This document shows, in pieces, positions 42,719 through 51,515 of a DNA stretch of 64,000 nt. Each line of letters begins with the position of its first letter. Position 1 is the first letter of the stretch. Position numbers and translations under genes: made by a program. The DNA lies in the NCBI RefSeq assembly GCF_000723885.1, contig NZ_CCDG010000052.1, positions 1 to 64,000 on the forward strand, given 5' to 3'. Source of the DNA: Paenibacillus camerounensis (lineage in GTDB: Bacteria > Bacillota > Bacilli > Paenibacillales > Paenibacillaceae). Under the pieces are notes generated by a model, which saw nothing but the letters and a program-made list of their open reading frames with translations, ran no database searches and had not been told where the DNA came from.

Positions 42719-43552
42719 TTAAAGAGGGCTGCGACGGCTCTCCAGTGTCTCATGGATGAAGGCGTCAGAAGCGATGATGGCCTGCTCCAGCTGCGGGGTT
42801 GTCCCGGCAAAGGGATGAACCGTGCAAAAGGTATGGTCTCCGCCTTCAATCTGGACCCAGCGGATATCGGGACGGAGCCCGGTTAGCTGCTCAGAGCCCT
42901 TCCGCAGCCGTGCGCTGTCTTCCGTTCCCTGAATCAGGATGGCAGGGAAGCGGGCAGATTTCATCCGTTCAAGAATATTATAACGTTCGGCCTGGCGTTC
43001 CAGATCTTCAAGAATTACAGCATCCAGCGGCATCTGCTGGCCGGTACGGCCGTTAAGCACATGGCTGCGGCCTGCCGTTCTCATCTCGTGCTTCTGCTCC
43101 TCCGTGAACAGATCAAGGTCGGTGATCCCGTTCCAGGAGATGACTCCGGCAATTTCATCCGGGTGGTCCAGCGCATACAGCAGACTGTCCCCGGCTCCGC
43201 GGCTGTGTCCCAGCAGGAACAGGGGGAGCGCCCCAAATTTATGATGCTGGCTGAGATAGGAGAGCAGGATCTCCAGATCCCTGATTTCCCTGCTGTAAGT
43301 ATTGCGGGCGAACTTCTCCAGCTCGGTGAAATTCTGCGGGTCCTCACCGATTCCGCTGTGGGAGAAGTTAAAAGAGATGACTTCATGGTCACGGCTCAGC
43401 TCGGCGGCGAGGTAGGGGAACATTCCCCAATCCTTGAATCCTTTATAGCCGTGTGCAATGACTATCAGGCTCGTGGCTTTGGTGCGGGCCGGGAAATGGG
43501 AGCAGCGCAGCACGGCATCCTCACCAGCGGGCAATTGGAAGTTACGGTTCAT
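42719..43552 (-). CDS. alpha/beta hydrolase (serine hydrolase)
   Basis: 277 residues. VIAHGYKGFKDWGMFPYLAAELS forms the oxyanion region, FLLGHSRGAGDSLLYA the nucleophile elbow (GHSRG), LIQGTEDSARL the acid strand and GGDHTFC the histidine. No signal peptide. Probably an esterase or dipeptidyl-peptidase-like hydrolase; substrate unknown. Transcribed alone. Confidence 0.88.
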   Translation of the reverse strand: MNRNFQLPAGEDAVLRCSHFPARTKATSLIVIAHGYKGFKDWGMFPYLAAELSRDHEVISFNFSHSGIGEDPQNFTELEKFARNTYSREIRDLEILLSYLSQHHKFGALPLFLLGHSRGAGDSLLYALDHPDEIAGVISWNGITDLDLFTEEQKHEMRTAGRSHVLNGRTGQQMPLDAVILEDLERQAERYNILERMKSARFPAILIQGTEDSARLRKGSEQLTGLRPDIRWVQIEGGDHTFCTVHPFAGTTPQLEQAIIASDAFIHETLESRRSPL

Positions 43553-43747
43553 CGGGTGAATCCCCTCTCTTTGGTTCAGAGATAATATGACAGATAATAA
43601 ATCCCGGACTATAATGATTCCAGAATACCAAGAATGTATATGAAGATAATACCATTAATAAAGCGTTCATTGAAAGACAGCAGATAGAAGACCGGGGTTT
43701 GCAAACGAAGCATTACCTGACGGTACTTTTATAAGGAGTGTGGAATT

Positions 43748-44140
43748 GTGATTTATGGAATCGGACATGATGTGCTGGAGATCCGGCGCATGAAGGATAT
43801 ATTATCTAAGGAATCCGGCAGCAAATTCATCAGGCGTATCCTCACTCCGTCTGAGCTTGAGCTGGCAGACGGACGGGCAGGCAGACTGCCTGAATTCGTC
43901 TCGGGCCGGTTTGCTGCGAAGGAGGCGGTGGTTAAGGCGCTGGGCTGCGGAATCGGCAGCATAGCGGGCTTTCAGGATATTGAGATTCTGCCGGGTGCCT
44001 CCGGCAAACCGTCCGTGACACTATCAGAGCAGGCCTGGTTCAGGCTGGGGCTGAACGGGGAAGAGCATATTATTCATCTTACGATAACCCACAGCCAGGA
44101 GCTGGCTTCAACCTTTGCGGTTGTGGAGCGGCGAGGCTGA
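43748..44140 (+). CDS. acpS: holo-[acyl-carrier-protein] synthase
   Basis: 130 residues. Magnesium-binding D8 in GIGHDVLEI, FVSGRFAAKEAVVKALGCGIG, and LTITHSQELASTFAVVE. Transfers 4'-phosphopantetheine from CoA to acyl carrier protein. GTG start nine bases after AAGGAG. The usual motif is GTD; here it is GHD, a mild variation. mutY follows 114 bases later rather than the common alr. Confidence 0.95.
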   Translation: MIYGIGHDVLEIRRMKDILSKESGSKFIRRILTPSELELADGRAGRLPEFVSGRFAAKEAVVKALGCGIGSIAGFQDIEILPGASGKPSVTLSEQAWFRLGLNGEEHIIHLTITHSQELASTFAVVERRG

Positions 44141-44254
44141 GACGGGCTGCGCTGGATGGGATCGCAGTGAGAGAACTGCGGTCAGGATAAGAGAACGTTA
44201 AGTGCTGCAGGGCACTTCCCTGAGGAAGAGAATTTACAGGCAAGGAGCAAAAGC

Positions 44255-45502
44255 ATGACAACGGATAAACAACAAGAGCAGGAGCAGCAGGTTAAGTTGT
44301 TTTTTAGTACAAATCTGCTGGAGTGGTATAAGGTGCAGAAGCGGGATCTGCCGTGGCGGCGCCACCGTAATCCGTATTATATCTGGATATCGGAGATTAT
44401 GCTGCAGCAGACAAGAGTGGATACGGTCATTCCATATTTCAACCGGTTCATAGAGCGGTTTCCGACGGTAGAGTCACTTGCGGATGCGCCGGAGGAGGAT
44501 GTGCTGAAATGCTGGGAGGGGCTGGGCTACTATTCACGTGCTCGGAACCTGCAGCATGCGGCAAGGCAGGTCAAGGACCAGTACGGCGGGGAGGTCCCTA
44601 ACGACCGCGATGCTGTCTTCAGCCTGAAGGGTGTCGGCCCCTATACGGCTGGTGCGATCCTCAGCATCGCCTTCAACCGGCCTGAACCGGCGGTGGACGG
44701 CAATGTGATGCGGGTGTTATCCCGCTATTTCCTGCTGGAGGATGACATCGCCAAGGTGCCCACCCGGGTGAAGATGGAGCGTCTGGCGGCTGAGCTGATC
44801 CCGGAGGGGGAGGCTTCACATTTCAATCAGGCGCTGATGGAGCTGGGCGCGCTGATCTGCACGCCGAAATCACCGCGCTGCCTCATCTGCCCGGTGATGG
44901 AGCACTGCGCGGCGCGCCTGGCGGGCTGCGAGACGTCGCTGCCCGTCAAGACCAAGGCCAAGCCGCCGCGTCCGGAGGAGCGGCTGGCGGCCCTCATCAC
45001 CGGCAGCGGCGAGCATGCCGGTAAGGTGCTGATCCGGCAGCGGCCACAGAGCGGGCTGTTAGCCCGCATGTGGGAGCTGCCGCACTGGCCTGCGCCGCCT
45101 GCTGCGGGCGGCGGCACCGGGGCGCTGCTGCCGGAAGCGGCAGCGCTGGACCGGCTGCGCCGGTCCCTGCGTCAGGCCGGGATCTTCGCCCGGCCTGAGG
45201 GGCACTGGACGGCTGCGGAGCATACGTTCAGCCATATTGTGTGGACCCTGCAGGTGTACATCTGCAGGGAAGAGGACGCCCTTGCTCTGCCGCTGGCGGC
45301 AGAAGCGCGGGCGTCCTCTGGGACGGCGGCGGCTGAGCCGGCCGCCGGGCTGCTGCCGGCGGAGCCCTTCGCGGATGGGGACCATCCGGAGGACGCCGGC
45401 GCGGTGCGCTGGATCCGCCGTTCGGACATGGCGGACTACGCCTTCCCGAACGTCTTTCTCAAGCTGCTCAACAGCTACTTCGATGAGGCGGAGAAGGAGT
45501 AG
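44255..45502 (+). CDS. mutY: A/G-specific adenine glycosylase
   Basis: 415 residues. Catalytic E47 in WISEIMLQQTRVDTV and D147 in AVDGNVMRV, helix-hairpin-helix LKGVGPYTAGAI, and a 4Fe-4S site C201-X6-C208-X2-C211-X5-C217. A C-terminal NUDIX-like 8-oxoG domain follows (about 240-405), with an Ala/Gly/Pro-rich insertion (about 345-375) in which GC content is very high. Removes adenine opposite 8-oxoguanine. Confidence 0.97.
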   Translation: MTTDKQQEQEQQVKLFFSTNLLEWYKVQKRDLPWRRHRNPYYIWISEIMLQQTRVDTVIPYFNRFIERFPTVESLADAPEEDVLKCWEGLGYYSRARNLQHAARQVKDQYGGEVPNDRDAVFSLKGVGPYTAGAILSIAFNRPEPAVDGNVMRVLSRYFLLEDDIAKVPTRVKMERLAAELIPEGEASHFNQALMELGALICTPKSPRCLICPVMEHCAARLAGCETSLPVKTKAKPPRPEERLAALITGSGEHAGKVLIRQRPQSGLLARMWELPHWPAPPAAGGGTGALLPEAAALDRLRRSLRQAGIFARPEGHWTAAEHTFSHIVWTLQVYICREEDALALPLAAEARASSGTAAAEPAAGLLPAEPFADGDHPEDAGAVRWIRRSDMADYAFPNVFLKLLNSYFDEAEKE

Positions 45503-45520
45503 CTGTAGCTGCACCGCAAG

Positions 45521-45557
45521 AAACAGCCTTGCCGGTAATACGGCAAGGCTGTTTTTC
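45521..45557 (+). terminator. terminator after mutY
   Basis: AAACAGCCTTGCCG and CGGCAAGGCTGTTT with a 6-base loop and T tail. Confidence 0.9.
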
Positions 45558-45607
45558 ATGCGGAATTAGGGAGGCGGGCTGCAGCCTGGCTAATGCACCT
45601 CAGCAGC

Positions 45608-45840
45608 TGCACTCTCTACACTTGAAACCTGCGTATCTCAGCCTTTGAACCGTATAGCTGCACTCTCTACACTTAAAACTTGCGTATCTCTGCTTTTTCA
45701 CCATATAGCTGCAGTTTGTACAGCTAAATCAGCCTGAAACAGCTGAAAATCAGCAATGTCCGTTTTTTAATTGCACAGAGTGCAGCTAAGCGGCAGATAT
45801 GGCTAAAAACGGGGGTTTTAGTTGCACAATCTACACTTAT
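45608..45840. repeat. 51-bp tandem repeats related to the 23.3-kb element
   Basis: The 21-mer beginning TGCACTCTCTACACTT occurs at 45608 and 45659, with a diverged copy at 45710: an exact 51-bp period. Further fragments (TTGCACAGAGTGCAGCTAA near 45770, TTGCACAATCTACACTTA near 45822) follow. The 45659 copy differs from the end of the 23.3-kb element at one of 21 positions. No coding signal. Confidence 0.75.
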
Positions 45841-45848
45841 AGCAAAGT

Positions 45849-46019
45849 GTACGCAATCAGCCCCCGTCCGGCCACGTTCAGAGTACGCAACCAGCCCCCG
45901 TCCGGCCACGTTCAGAGTACGCAATCAGCCCCCGTCCGGCCACGTCCAGAGCCCGCAACCAGCCTCCGATCCGGCCACGTTCAGAGTACGCAATCAGCCC
46001 CCGTCCGGCCACGTCCAGC
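45849..46019. repeat. 34-bp tandem repeat array, five copies
   Basis: Units begin at 45849, 45883, 45917, 45951 and 45986. Each reads GTACGCAAYCAGCCCCCGTC followed by CGGCCACGTTCAGA, with few substitutions; the fourth has one extra base. The copies are contiguous with no spacers, so this is not a CRISPR array. The period is not a multiple of three and there is no ribosome binding site. Decaying GC-rich sequence continues to about 46060. Confidence 0.9.
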
Positions 46020-46063
46020 CCCGATCCAGCCCTATCCAGAGCTCCCGCCCAGTCCGCAACACA

Positions 46064-46100
46064 CAAAAAACGGACACCGCCCGGGGGGCGGTATCCGTTA
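46064..46100 (-). terminator. terminator of sodA
   Basis: AACGGACACCGCC faces GGCGGTATCCGTT (one mismatch); the A run at 46065-46070 gives a T tail on the minus strand. Confidence 0.85.
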
Positions 46101-46132
46101 TGTTCACCCTGTCCGCTTAGGCGGCAGGAGTC

Positions 46133-46741
46133 TTATTTTGCGCTTTCGTAGCGTTTGCCGACTTCTTCCCAGTTCACTACGTTCCAGAACGCTTTGATGT
46201 AATCAGGGCGTTTGTTCTGGTAGTTCAGGTAGTAAGCATGCTCCCATACATCCAGGCCAAGGATTGGTGTAGCGCCTTCGCTGATTGGATTGTCCTGGTT
46301 AGGTGTGCTTGTTACAGCCAGCTTGCCGTCTTTAACAACGAGCCAAGCCCAGCCGCTGCCGAAACGGGTAGTTGCCGCCGCAGCGAAATCTTCTTTGAAC
46401 TTGTCCAAGCCGCCGAGCTCGCTGTCGATAGCTGCCGCAAGTGCGCCAGCCGGAGCGCCGCCGCCGTTAGGTCCGATAACTTCCCAGAACAGCGTGTGGT
46501 TAGCATGGCCGCCGCCGTTGTTGCGGACAGCAGTGCGGATGGCTTCAGGTACTGCGTTCAGGTCAGTGAGCAGCTCTTCGATGCTCTTGTCCTGCAGTTC
46601 AGGCGCCTTTTCCAGAGCAGCGTTCAGGTTCGTCACATACGTGTTGTGGTGTCTGTCATGGTGAATTTCCATCGTCAAAGCGTCGATGTGTGGTTCAAGT
46701 GCGTTGTTCGGGTAAGGAAGTGCCGGTAATTGAAATGCCAT
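46133..46741 (-). CDS. sodA: superoxide dismutase (Mn/Fe family)
   Basis: 202 residues, full length. Metal ligands: H27 in [13 protein letters not shown], the second histidine in [12 protein letters not shown], and the D and H of [26 protein letters not shown]-like [13 protein letters not shown] and the Gly/Gln pattern fit the manganese type. The start is fixed by AGGAGGG before the [11 protein letters not shown] start; a 22-residue upstream extension has no start signal. Candidate promoter TTGCAT-17-TTTAAT lies at 46889-46861. A second, N-terminally extended SOD is encoded at 51.5 kb. Confidence 0.97.
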   Translation of the reverse strand: MAFQLPALPYPNNALEPHIDALTMEIHHDRHHNTYVTNLNAALEKAPELQDKSIEELLTDLNAVPEAIRTAVRNNGGGHANHTLFWEVIGPNGGGAPAGALAAAIDSELGGLDKFKEDFAAAATTRFGSGWAWLVVKDGKLAVTSTPNQDNPISEGATPILGLDVWEHAYYLNYQNKRPDYIKAFWNVVNWEEVGKRYESAK

Positions 46742-46860
46742 GGAAAAATCCCTCCTGAGTTTATGAGAATTTGTATAGATAAAGAATTTTGGCGGTCTTG
46801 ACGTCAAAACCCCTTATTTCCAATGTGCCCTATAGGGTATGTAACCAATAAGATACTATT

Positions 46861-46889
46861 ATTAAACCGTATCTGGAACAAGAATGCAA
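46861..46889 (-). promoter_or_regulatory. candidate sodA promoter
   Basis: On the minus strand TTGCAT (46889-46884), 17 bases, TTTAAT (46866-46861), about 120 bases upstream of sodA. Confidence 0.4.
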
Positions 46890-47336
46890 CATTAAACAAA
46901 CATTTATGTTTAGAAAGTGTGAGGCCCGATTAACTTACCGGCTATGTTAAGGCTATGTTAAAAGTTTAGAATCTCCCGGAAAAGAATGTTTATGCGCTTA
47001 GAATTACCTTAAACATGCAAATGTGTAAAGTTGTTCAATGAAAGCGTTTGATATAAAGCGCTTTCCAAAGAAAAATGGTGATATCGCCAGAAAAGTGTGC
47101 TTTAATAGAGTTAAAAGCAGGTATTCCTCGGTTTTTGAACATTGAAGATGCTATCAGCCGTTTACATACGGTTAATACTTCTTTGACCACGAGAAAAGCT
47201 TCCAATGTCAAGATGGATTCGGCGACTTCTTCGAGATAGCATCCATTCGTTTTTCCATGCTTTTTTTCTTTGTCTACTGTTGCGGGAACTCCTTCTTTTT
47301 GTAAAATCCAAGCCATAGAAAAGGGAGATTTAAAGA
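46890..47336. other. AT-rich intergenic island with only weak short open frames
   Basis: This stretch is clearly AT-richer than its neighbours. A 54-codon frame on the plus strand (47075-47239, ATG start, containing GIPRFLNIEDAISRLHTVNT) and a 93-codon frame on the minus strand (47035-47316) overlap, but neither has a convincing ribosome binding site. Near 47040-47068 are AAAGCGTTT and the palindrome AAAGCGCTTT. I cannot support a gene here; it may be a remnant or hold regulatory DNA. Confidence 0.35.
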
Positions 47337-47756
47337 ATGCACGTTCGTTCCTTTCAATTAAGCGACGTTACCCCTGTGACTGAATTGCTGCAGAACGCAT
47401 TATCGGAAGAATGTTTTGAGAGCACGATGGAGCCTTTCTCCAGGCAGCTTTCCTGGGATTCCGATCTCATTGTAGTTGCTGAAGAAGATGGTGAGATTGT
47501 CGGTGCACTGATCGGTACGATTGAAAAGAATCACGGCTGTTATTTCCGTATTGCCATTCATCCTGAATACCGCCGCAGAGGAATCGGCAGAAGTCTGGTA
47601 TCGGCGATGGAGAACAGATTCCAGGCCCGTAAGGTTAGCGGCATCTTTGTGGCCGTTGATGAGCATAACTCGTTTGCTTTGCCGCTGTATGAAGCGATGG
47701 GCTATAACGAGAATCAGATTTTCAAATCCGTACGTAAGCTTAGCATTGTCGGTTAA
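47337..47756 (+). CDS. GNAT family N-acetyltransferase
   Basis: 139 residues. LIVVAEEDGEIVGALIGTIEKNHGCYFRIAIHPEYRRRGIGRSLVSAMENR contains the acetyl-CoA pyrophosphate loop (RRRGIG), and VDEHNSFALPLYEAMGY is the RimI-like C-terminal motif. AAAGGGAG precedes the ATG. Single-domain cytoplasmic acetyltransferase, acceptor unknown. Ends before a strong hairpin. Confidence 0.9.
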   Translation: MHVRSFQLSDVTPVTELLQNALSEECFESTMEPFSRQLSWDSDLIVVAEEDGEIVGALIGTIEKNHGCYFRIAIHPEYRRRGIGRSLVSAMENRFQARKVSGIFVAVDEHNSFALPLYEAMGYNENQIFKSVRKLSIVG

Positions 47757-47841
47757 GGATTATTTCTTCCGATATACGTAAGCGGAAACATTTACTAGAA
47801 TAGAGAACTATGACGATTTGCATAGTCTGTTTCATTATACT

Positions 47842-47892
47842 AAAGCATATCTCCCCCGTTGTCGTTGCAAATGGCCGGGAGATATGCTTTTC
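47842..47892 (+). terminator. terminator between GNAT and lepB
   Basis: AAAGCATATCTCCC and GGGAGATATGCTTT are exact complements with a 21-base loop. Confidence 0.85.
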
Positions 47893-47956
47893 TATTGTTA
47901 TGGGCCAAAGCACAAGCGGCGTCGCCTGAATAATTATCAGAGCAAGAAGGTGGCAT

Positions 47957-48574
47957 ATGAACGGTGTACCGGAAAAGGCATTCATGCGCAGCCGCAAACA
48001 AAGATACCGCTCGGTTACCCATAACGGCTCCAGAAGAGGGCCGGCACATCAATGGGCGCGGGAATTGCGGGACTGGATGCTCACTGCTGCAATTGTATTT
48101 GTAATCATGTCGCTGCTTAATCTGTTTGTGTTCAATGTCTCAACCGTAATCGGACAGTCTATGCAGCCTACGCTGTATGAGGGTGAGAAGCTGATTATCA
48201 ACAAAATAACCTTAAGCTTTGCTGACCCGGGGCGGGGGGATGTTGTTGTGCTGCATGATCCGAGTCTGGGACCGGACCGCAAGGAATATCTGGTTAAACG
48301 CGTAATCGGCGTACCGGGTGATGTAATAGAAGTGAAAGAGCATCAGCTTTATGTCAACGGCGTACTGGCTGATGAGCCTTATGTAGATACAGCTGTGCAG
48401 GATTCGGATTTTGAGGCATTGACGGTTGAAGCCGGAACCTACTTTGTGATGGGAGATAACCGCCATGCCGGCGCGAGCAAGGACAGCCGTTATTTCGGGG
48501 CTGTGCCGCAGTCCTTCATCGTCGGAAAGGCCATGTATATCTGGTGGCCTCTGTCCAAACTTAATGCTCTGTAA
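47957..48574 (+). CDS. lepB: signal peptidase I (SipS type)
   Basis: 205 residues. A basic cytoplasmic N-terminus of about 40 residues, one membrane helix (about 42-62), catalytic Ser in GQSMQPTLYEGEKL, Lys in LVKRVIGVPGDVIEV, and MGDNRHAGASKDSRYFG. This is the gram-positive P-type form. Cleaves signal peptides on the outer face of the membrane. AAGGTGG precedes the ATG. Confidence 0.96.
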   Translation: MNGVPEKAFMRSRKQRYRSVTHNGSRRGPAHQWARELRDWMLTAAIVFVIMSLLNLFVFNVSTVIGQSMQPTLYEGEKLIINKITLSFADPGRGDVVVLHDPSLGPDRKEYLVKRVIGVPGDVIEVKEHQLYVNGVLADEPYVDTAVQDSDFEALTVEAGTYFVMGDNRHAGASKDSRYFGAVPQSFIVGKAMYIWWPLSKLNAL

Positions 48575-48642
48575 GCGGCGGATCCGGTAAGAATGAAGTT
48601 TTATATATGTGAGCAAATAAAGAGCAGAAGGAGAAGGCGGAA

Positions 48643-49836
48643 ATGAATATCAAGGCCCAATCTGCGTATGCCCCGCCGGCTTCCAGGTGGGAGCAGCTGA
48701 AGGCTGACATTAAAGAGGCTGCCCCGCAGCTAGGTATTGATGATGTCGGGTTCACTACGGCTGAGCCCTTTTTATATTTGAAGAACATTCTTCAGGATCA
48801 CCGGGATAAAGGCTATGAGTCCGGCTTTGAGGAGCAGGATCTGGATAAGCGTACGGTACCGGCGCTGAAGAACGGTACGGCTATGTCCATTATTGCCATA
48901 TCTGTAGCGTATCCCTCCAAAATGGTGAATCCGCCAAAATCGGAGCCGGGGGAGCGCAGGGGCATTCTTGCCCGGGCCTCCTGGGGACGTGACTATCATC
49001 TGGTCCTCCGTGAAGCGCTGGCTAAGCTTGAAGCCTTTATTCTTGAACGCGTACCGGACGCGTTGCTTGAGAGTATGGTCGATACCGGTGTTCTGGTAGA
49101 CCGTGCGGTGGCGGAGCGGGCCGGCATCGGCTTCAGCGGCAAAAACTGTGCGATCATCTCACCGGAATGGGGGTCATGGATCTACCTCGGAGAGATGGTG
49201 ACGAATATTCCGTTTCCTCCCGATAAGCCGGTTGAGGACGGCTGCGGAGACTGCACGAAGTGTATTGATGCCTGTCCTACAGGAGCACTCGTCGGTCCGG
49301 GCCAGCTGAATGCGCAGGCCTGTATTTCTTTCCTTACACAGACCAAGGGCTTCCTGAGTGAGGAATATATGACGAAGATCGGGAACCGGCTGTACGGCTG
49401 CGATACCTGCCAGATTGTCTGCCCTAAGAACCGGGGCAAGAACTGGAACCACCGGCCGGAGCTGCAGCCTGATCCGGAGGTGGTCAAGCCGCTGCTGCTG
49501 CCGATTCTTGACTTAAGCAACCGTGAGTTCAAGGAGAGATTCGGCATGAGCTCGGCGGCCTGGCGCGGCAAGAAGCCGATTCAGCGTAATGCGGTTATTG
49601 CGCTGGGCAATTTCAAGGAGGCCGCTGCAGTACCGAAGCTGACGGAGATCGTCCTTAAGGAGACCCGTCCGGAGATGCGCGGTACGGCAGCCTGGGCCCT
49701 GGGCAAAATCGGCGGCGCTGAGGCGCTGGCGGCTGTAGAGCAGGCACTTCAGCGTGAAGAAGATGGCGTGGTGCGGGAAATGCTGGACCGGGCACACAGC
49801 AGACTGCTGAAGCAGGGGGATGCAGGCAATGAATAA
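48643..49836 (+). CDS. queG: epoxyqueuosine reductase
   Basis: 397 residues. Cobalamin-binding N-terminal domain, VDTGVLVDRAVAERAGIGFSGKN, two 4Fe-4S motifs CGDCTKCIDACP and CDTCQIVCPKN, and C-terminal HEAT-like repeats (about 325-390) that bind tRNA. It performs the last step of queuosine synthesis. GGAG precedes the ATG. Overlaps the ogt start by 8 bases, so the two genes are coupled. Confidence 0.96.
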   Translation: MNIKAQSAYAPPASRWEQLKADIKEAAPQLGIDDVGFTTAEPFLYLKNILQDHRDKGYESGFEEQDLDKRTVPALKNGTAMSIIAISVAYPSKMVNPPKSEPGERRGILARASWGRDYHLVLREALAKLEAFILERVPDALLESMVDTGVLVDRAVAERAGIGFSGKNCAIISPEWGSWIYLGEMVTNIPFPPDKPVEDGCGDCTKCIDACPTGALVGPGQLNAQACISFLTQTKGFLSEEYMTKIGNRLYGCDTCQIVCPKNRGKNWNHRPELQPDPEVVKPLLLPILDLSNREFKERFGMSSAAWRGKKPIQRNAVIALGNFKEAAAVPKLTEIVLKETRPEMRGTAAWALGKIGGAEALAAVEQALQREEDGVVREMLDRAHSRLLKQGDAGNE

Positions 49837-50392
49837 GCATGGTGCAGAAGCAGAAGCGGTATACTACAGCGCGATGGAATCGCTGATCGGCCCATTGACT
49901 CTGTGTGCAACAGAACAGGGGTTGTGCCTGATTGAATTCGGCCCGTTTGAAGAGACGCGCGGGCAAGCGGAGAAATGGCTCGCTGCACAGCTTGGCCGCG
50001 TGGAGCTGCTGCCGGGGGATGAGCAGCTTGCCGGGGTGAGACTTCAGCTTGCGGAGTATTTTGAAGGGCGCCGCCGGGACTTCGACCTGCCGCTTGATAT
50101 GCGCGGAACCCCGTTCCAGCTGCAGGTATGGGCAGCGCTGCGCAACATCCCTTACGGCGCCTCTGCTTCCTACAAGGAAATCGCGCAGGCAGTAGGGAAT
50201 GTAAAGGCAGTCCGGGCAGTCGGCGGTGCGAACAACCGCAATCCGGTTCCTGTGATTGTTCCCTGCCACCGTGTCATTGGTGCAGCCGGTGCGCTTGTGG
50301 GCTATGCCGGAGGACTGGGGATCAAGAGCCGTCTGCTGGAGCTGGAGGCAGGGGAATCAGCCCGGGATGGAGCCGGAATTTATCTCTTTTAA
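49829..50392 (+). CDS. ogt: methylated-DNA-[protein]-cysteine S-methyltransferase
   Basis: 187 residues. Active-site C146 in VPVIVPCHRVIG, helix-turn-helix YKEIAQAVGNVKAVRAVGGANNRNP with the arginine finger, and an N-terminal ribonuclease-like domain (about 12-90). Removes alkyl groups from O6-alkylguanine in a suicide reaction. ATG 49829 is preferred over 49820 on spacing from GGGGG. The catalytically inactive relative ATL is at 12.7 kb. Confidence 0.94.
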   Translation: MNKHGAEAEAVYYSAMESLIGPLTLCATEQGLCLIEFGPFEETRGQAEKWLAAQLGRVELLPGDEQLAGVRLQLAEYFEGRRRDFDLPLDMRGTPFQLQVWAALRNIPYGASASYKEIAQAVGNVKAVRAVGGANNRNPVPVIVPCHRVIGAAGALVGYAGGLGIKSRLLELEAGESARDGAGIYLF

Positions 50393-50494
50393 TTTAAGGG
50401 ATTTACCAATTGCTGTGCAGATGTTGAAATGCTATGATAGAATCGCGTGCCCTTGGCGGGCATGCAGACAATTGAGCACAAAGGTGGACTTAAG

Positions 50495-50752
50495 ATGGAT
50501 ATTGCATTACCTATTATTACGCTTGTCGTAGGTCTGATTGGCGGATTTGCTATTGGTGTATTCTATCTGCGCAGACAAATGTCAACGATGCAGAATGATC
50601 CTGAAATGCTTCAGAAAGTGGCTAAGCAAATGGGCTACAACCTTAACGGCAAACAAATGCAGCGTGCCCAGCAGATGCTGAAGAATAACGGCGGACAGCC
50701 GGGACGGCCTGCTCCAGCAGCCAGACAGAAACCGGGCCGCAAAGGCAGATAA
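50495..50752 (+). CDS. YneF family protein (UPF0154)
   Basis: 85 residues. One N-terminal membrane helix (LPIITLVVGLIGGFAIGVFYL, shown here in part: residues about 4-24) is followed by FYLRRQMSTMQNDPEMLQKV and MGYNLNGKQMQRAQQMLKN, the signature of YneF proteins. AAAGGTGG lies before ATG 50495. Small membrane protein of unknown function, conserved in Bacilli; the Gly/Pro/Lys-rich tail is longer than usual. Confidence 0.9.
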   Translation: MDIALPIITLVVGLIGGFAIGVFYLRRQMSTMQNDPEMLQKVAKQMGYNLNGKQMQRAQQMLKNNGGQPGRPAPAARQKPGRKGR

Positions 50753-50804
50753 TAGGTTCTCGTTATAAATAATTATAGATACGGGGACGAAAGGGGGAGG
50801 CTTC

Positions 50805-51398
50805 ATGGGGGGCATCAAGGAATATGTGAACGGTAAGGTATCTGTGAACCGTGAGCAGATTGAGTACCACGTTGCGAAAATATTGGAGTTAATCGGTGAA
50901 GACACCGGCCGTGAAGGGCTGCTGGAAACGCCGGCCCGCGTCACGCGGATGTACGAGGAGATCTTTGGCGGTTATTCAATAGATCCCCGCGAGGCGCTCG
51001 GCGTTACATTTGATGAGTCTCATGAAGAGCTGGTTATTGTAAAAGATATCGTCTATTACAGCCAGTGTGAGCATCACATGGCCCCTTTCTTCGGCAAGGT
51101 GCATATCGGCTACGTGCCGAGCGGGCGGATTGCCGGGCTTAGCAAGCTTGCCAGACTGGTGGAGGCAGTGAGCCGGCGCCTGCAGGTACAGGAGCGTATC
51201 ACAGCACAAATTGCTGATATTATGGCAGAGGTGCTGAGTCCGCACGGCGTGATGGTTGTGGTAGAGGGAGAGCATCTGTGCATGTGCGCCCGCGGGGTGA
51301 AGAAGCCCGGCAGCAAGACGGTGACCATGGCGACCAGAGGCAGCTTCCGTGAAGATGCTGCGGCCCGCGCAGAATTCCTGGCCTTAATCAAAGAATAG
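50805..51398 (+). CDS. folE: GTP cyclohydrolase I
   Basis: 197 residues. [18 protein letters not shown], zinc ligand cysteine and catalytic His in [42 protein letters not shown], and the second zinc cysteine in [10 protein letters not shown]. Opens GTP to 7,8-dihydroneopterin triphosphate, which feeds folate and also the preQ0/queuosine route. It shares this locus with queG, though the other queuosine genes are not in the window. GGGGGAGG precedes the ATG. Confidence 0.97.
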   Translation: MGGIKEYVNGKVSVNREQIEYHVAKILELIGEDTGREGLLETPARVTRMYEEIFGGYSIDPREALGVTFDESHEELVIVKDIVYYSQCEHHMAPFFGKVHIGYVPSGRIAGLSKLARLVEAVSRRLQVQERITAQIADIMAEVLSPHGVMVVVEGEHLCMCARGVKKPGSKTVTMATRGSFREDAAARAEFLALIKE

Positions 51399-51433
51399 AA
51401 CGGAGCAGGCTGTAAGCCTCTCCGAATATATGC

Positions 51434-51473
51434 AAATCCCGTCCAGCCCTCCGGTGATGGACGGGATTTTTTT
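51434..51473 (+). terminator. terminator after folE
   Basis: AAATCCCGTCCA and TGGACGGGATTT with a 12-base loop, then T run. Confidence 0.9.
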
Positions 51474-51515
51474 AGTTCTGACGTGCGGCAGGAGCGGCCT
51501 GCTGGGCTTTCCTGC

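Noticed and set aside
45849-46019. CRISPR-like array
   Set aside because: The 34-bp units are contiguous and have no unique spacers; no cas genes are near.
45878-46066. Repeat-containing minus-strand open frame in the 34-bp array
   Set aside because: The apparent peptide repeat arises because one unit has an extra base (35+34 is a multiple of three); there is no start signal.
47039-47068. CcpA cre-like sites
   Set aside because: The two candidates each have at least three mismatches to TGWAANCGNTNWCA and lie in a region with no clear gene.
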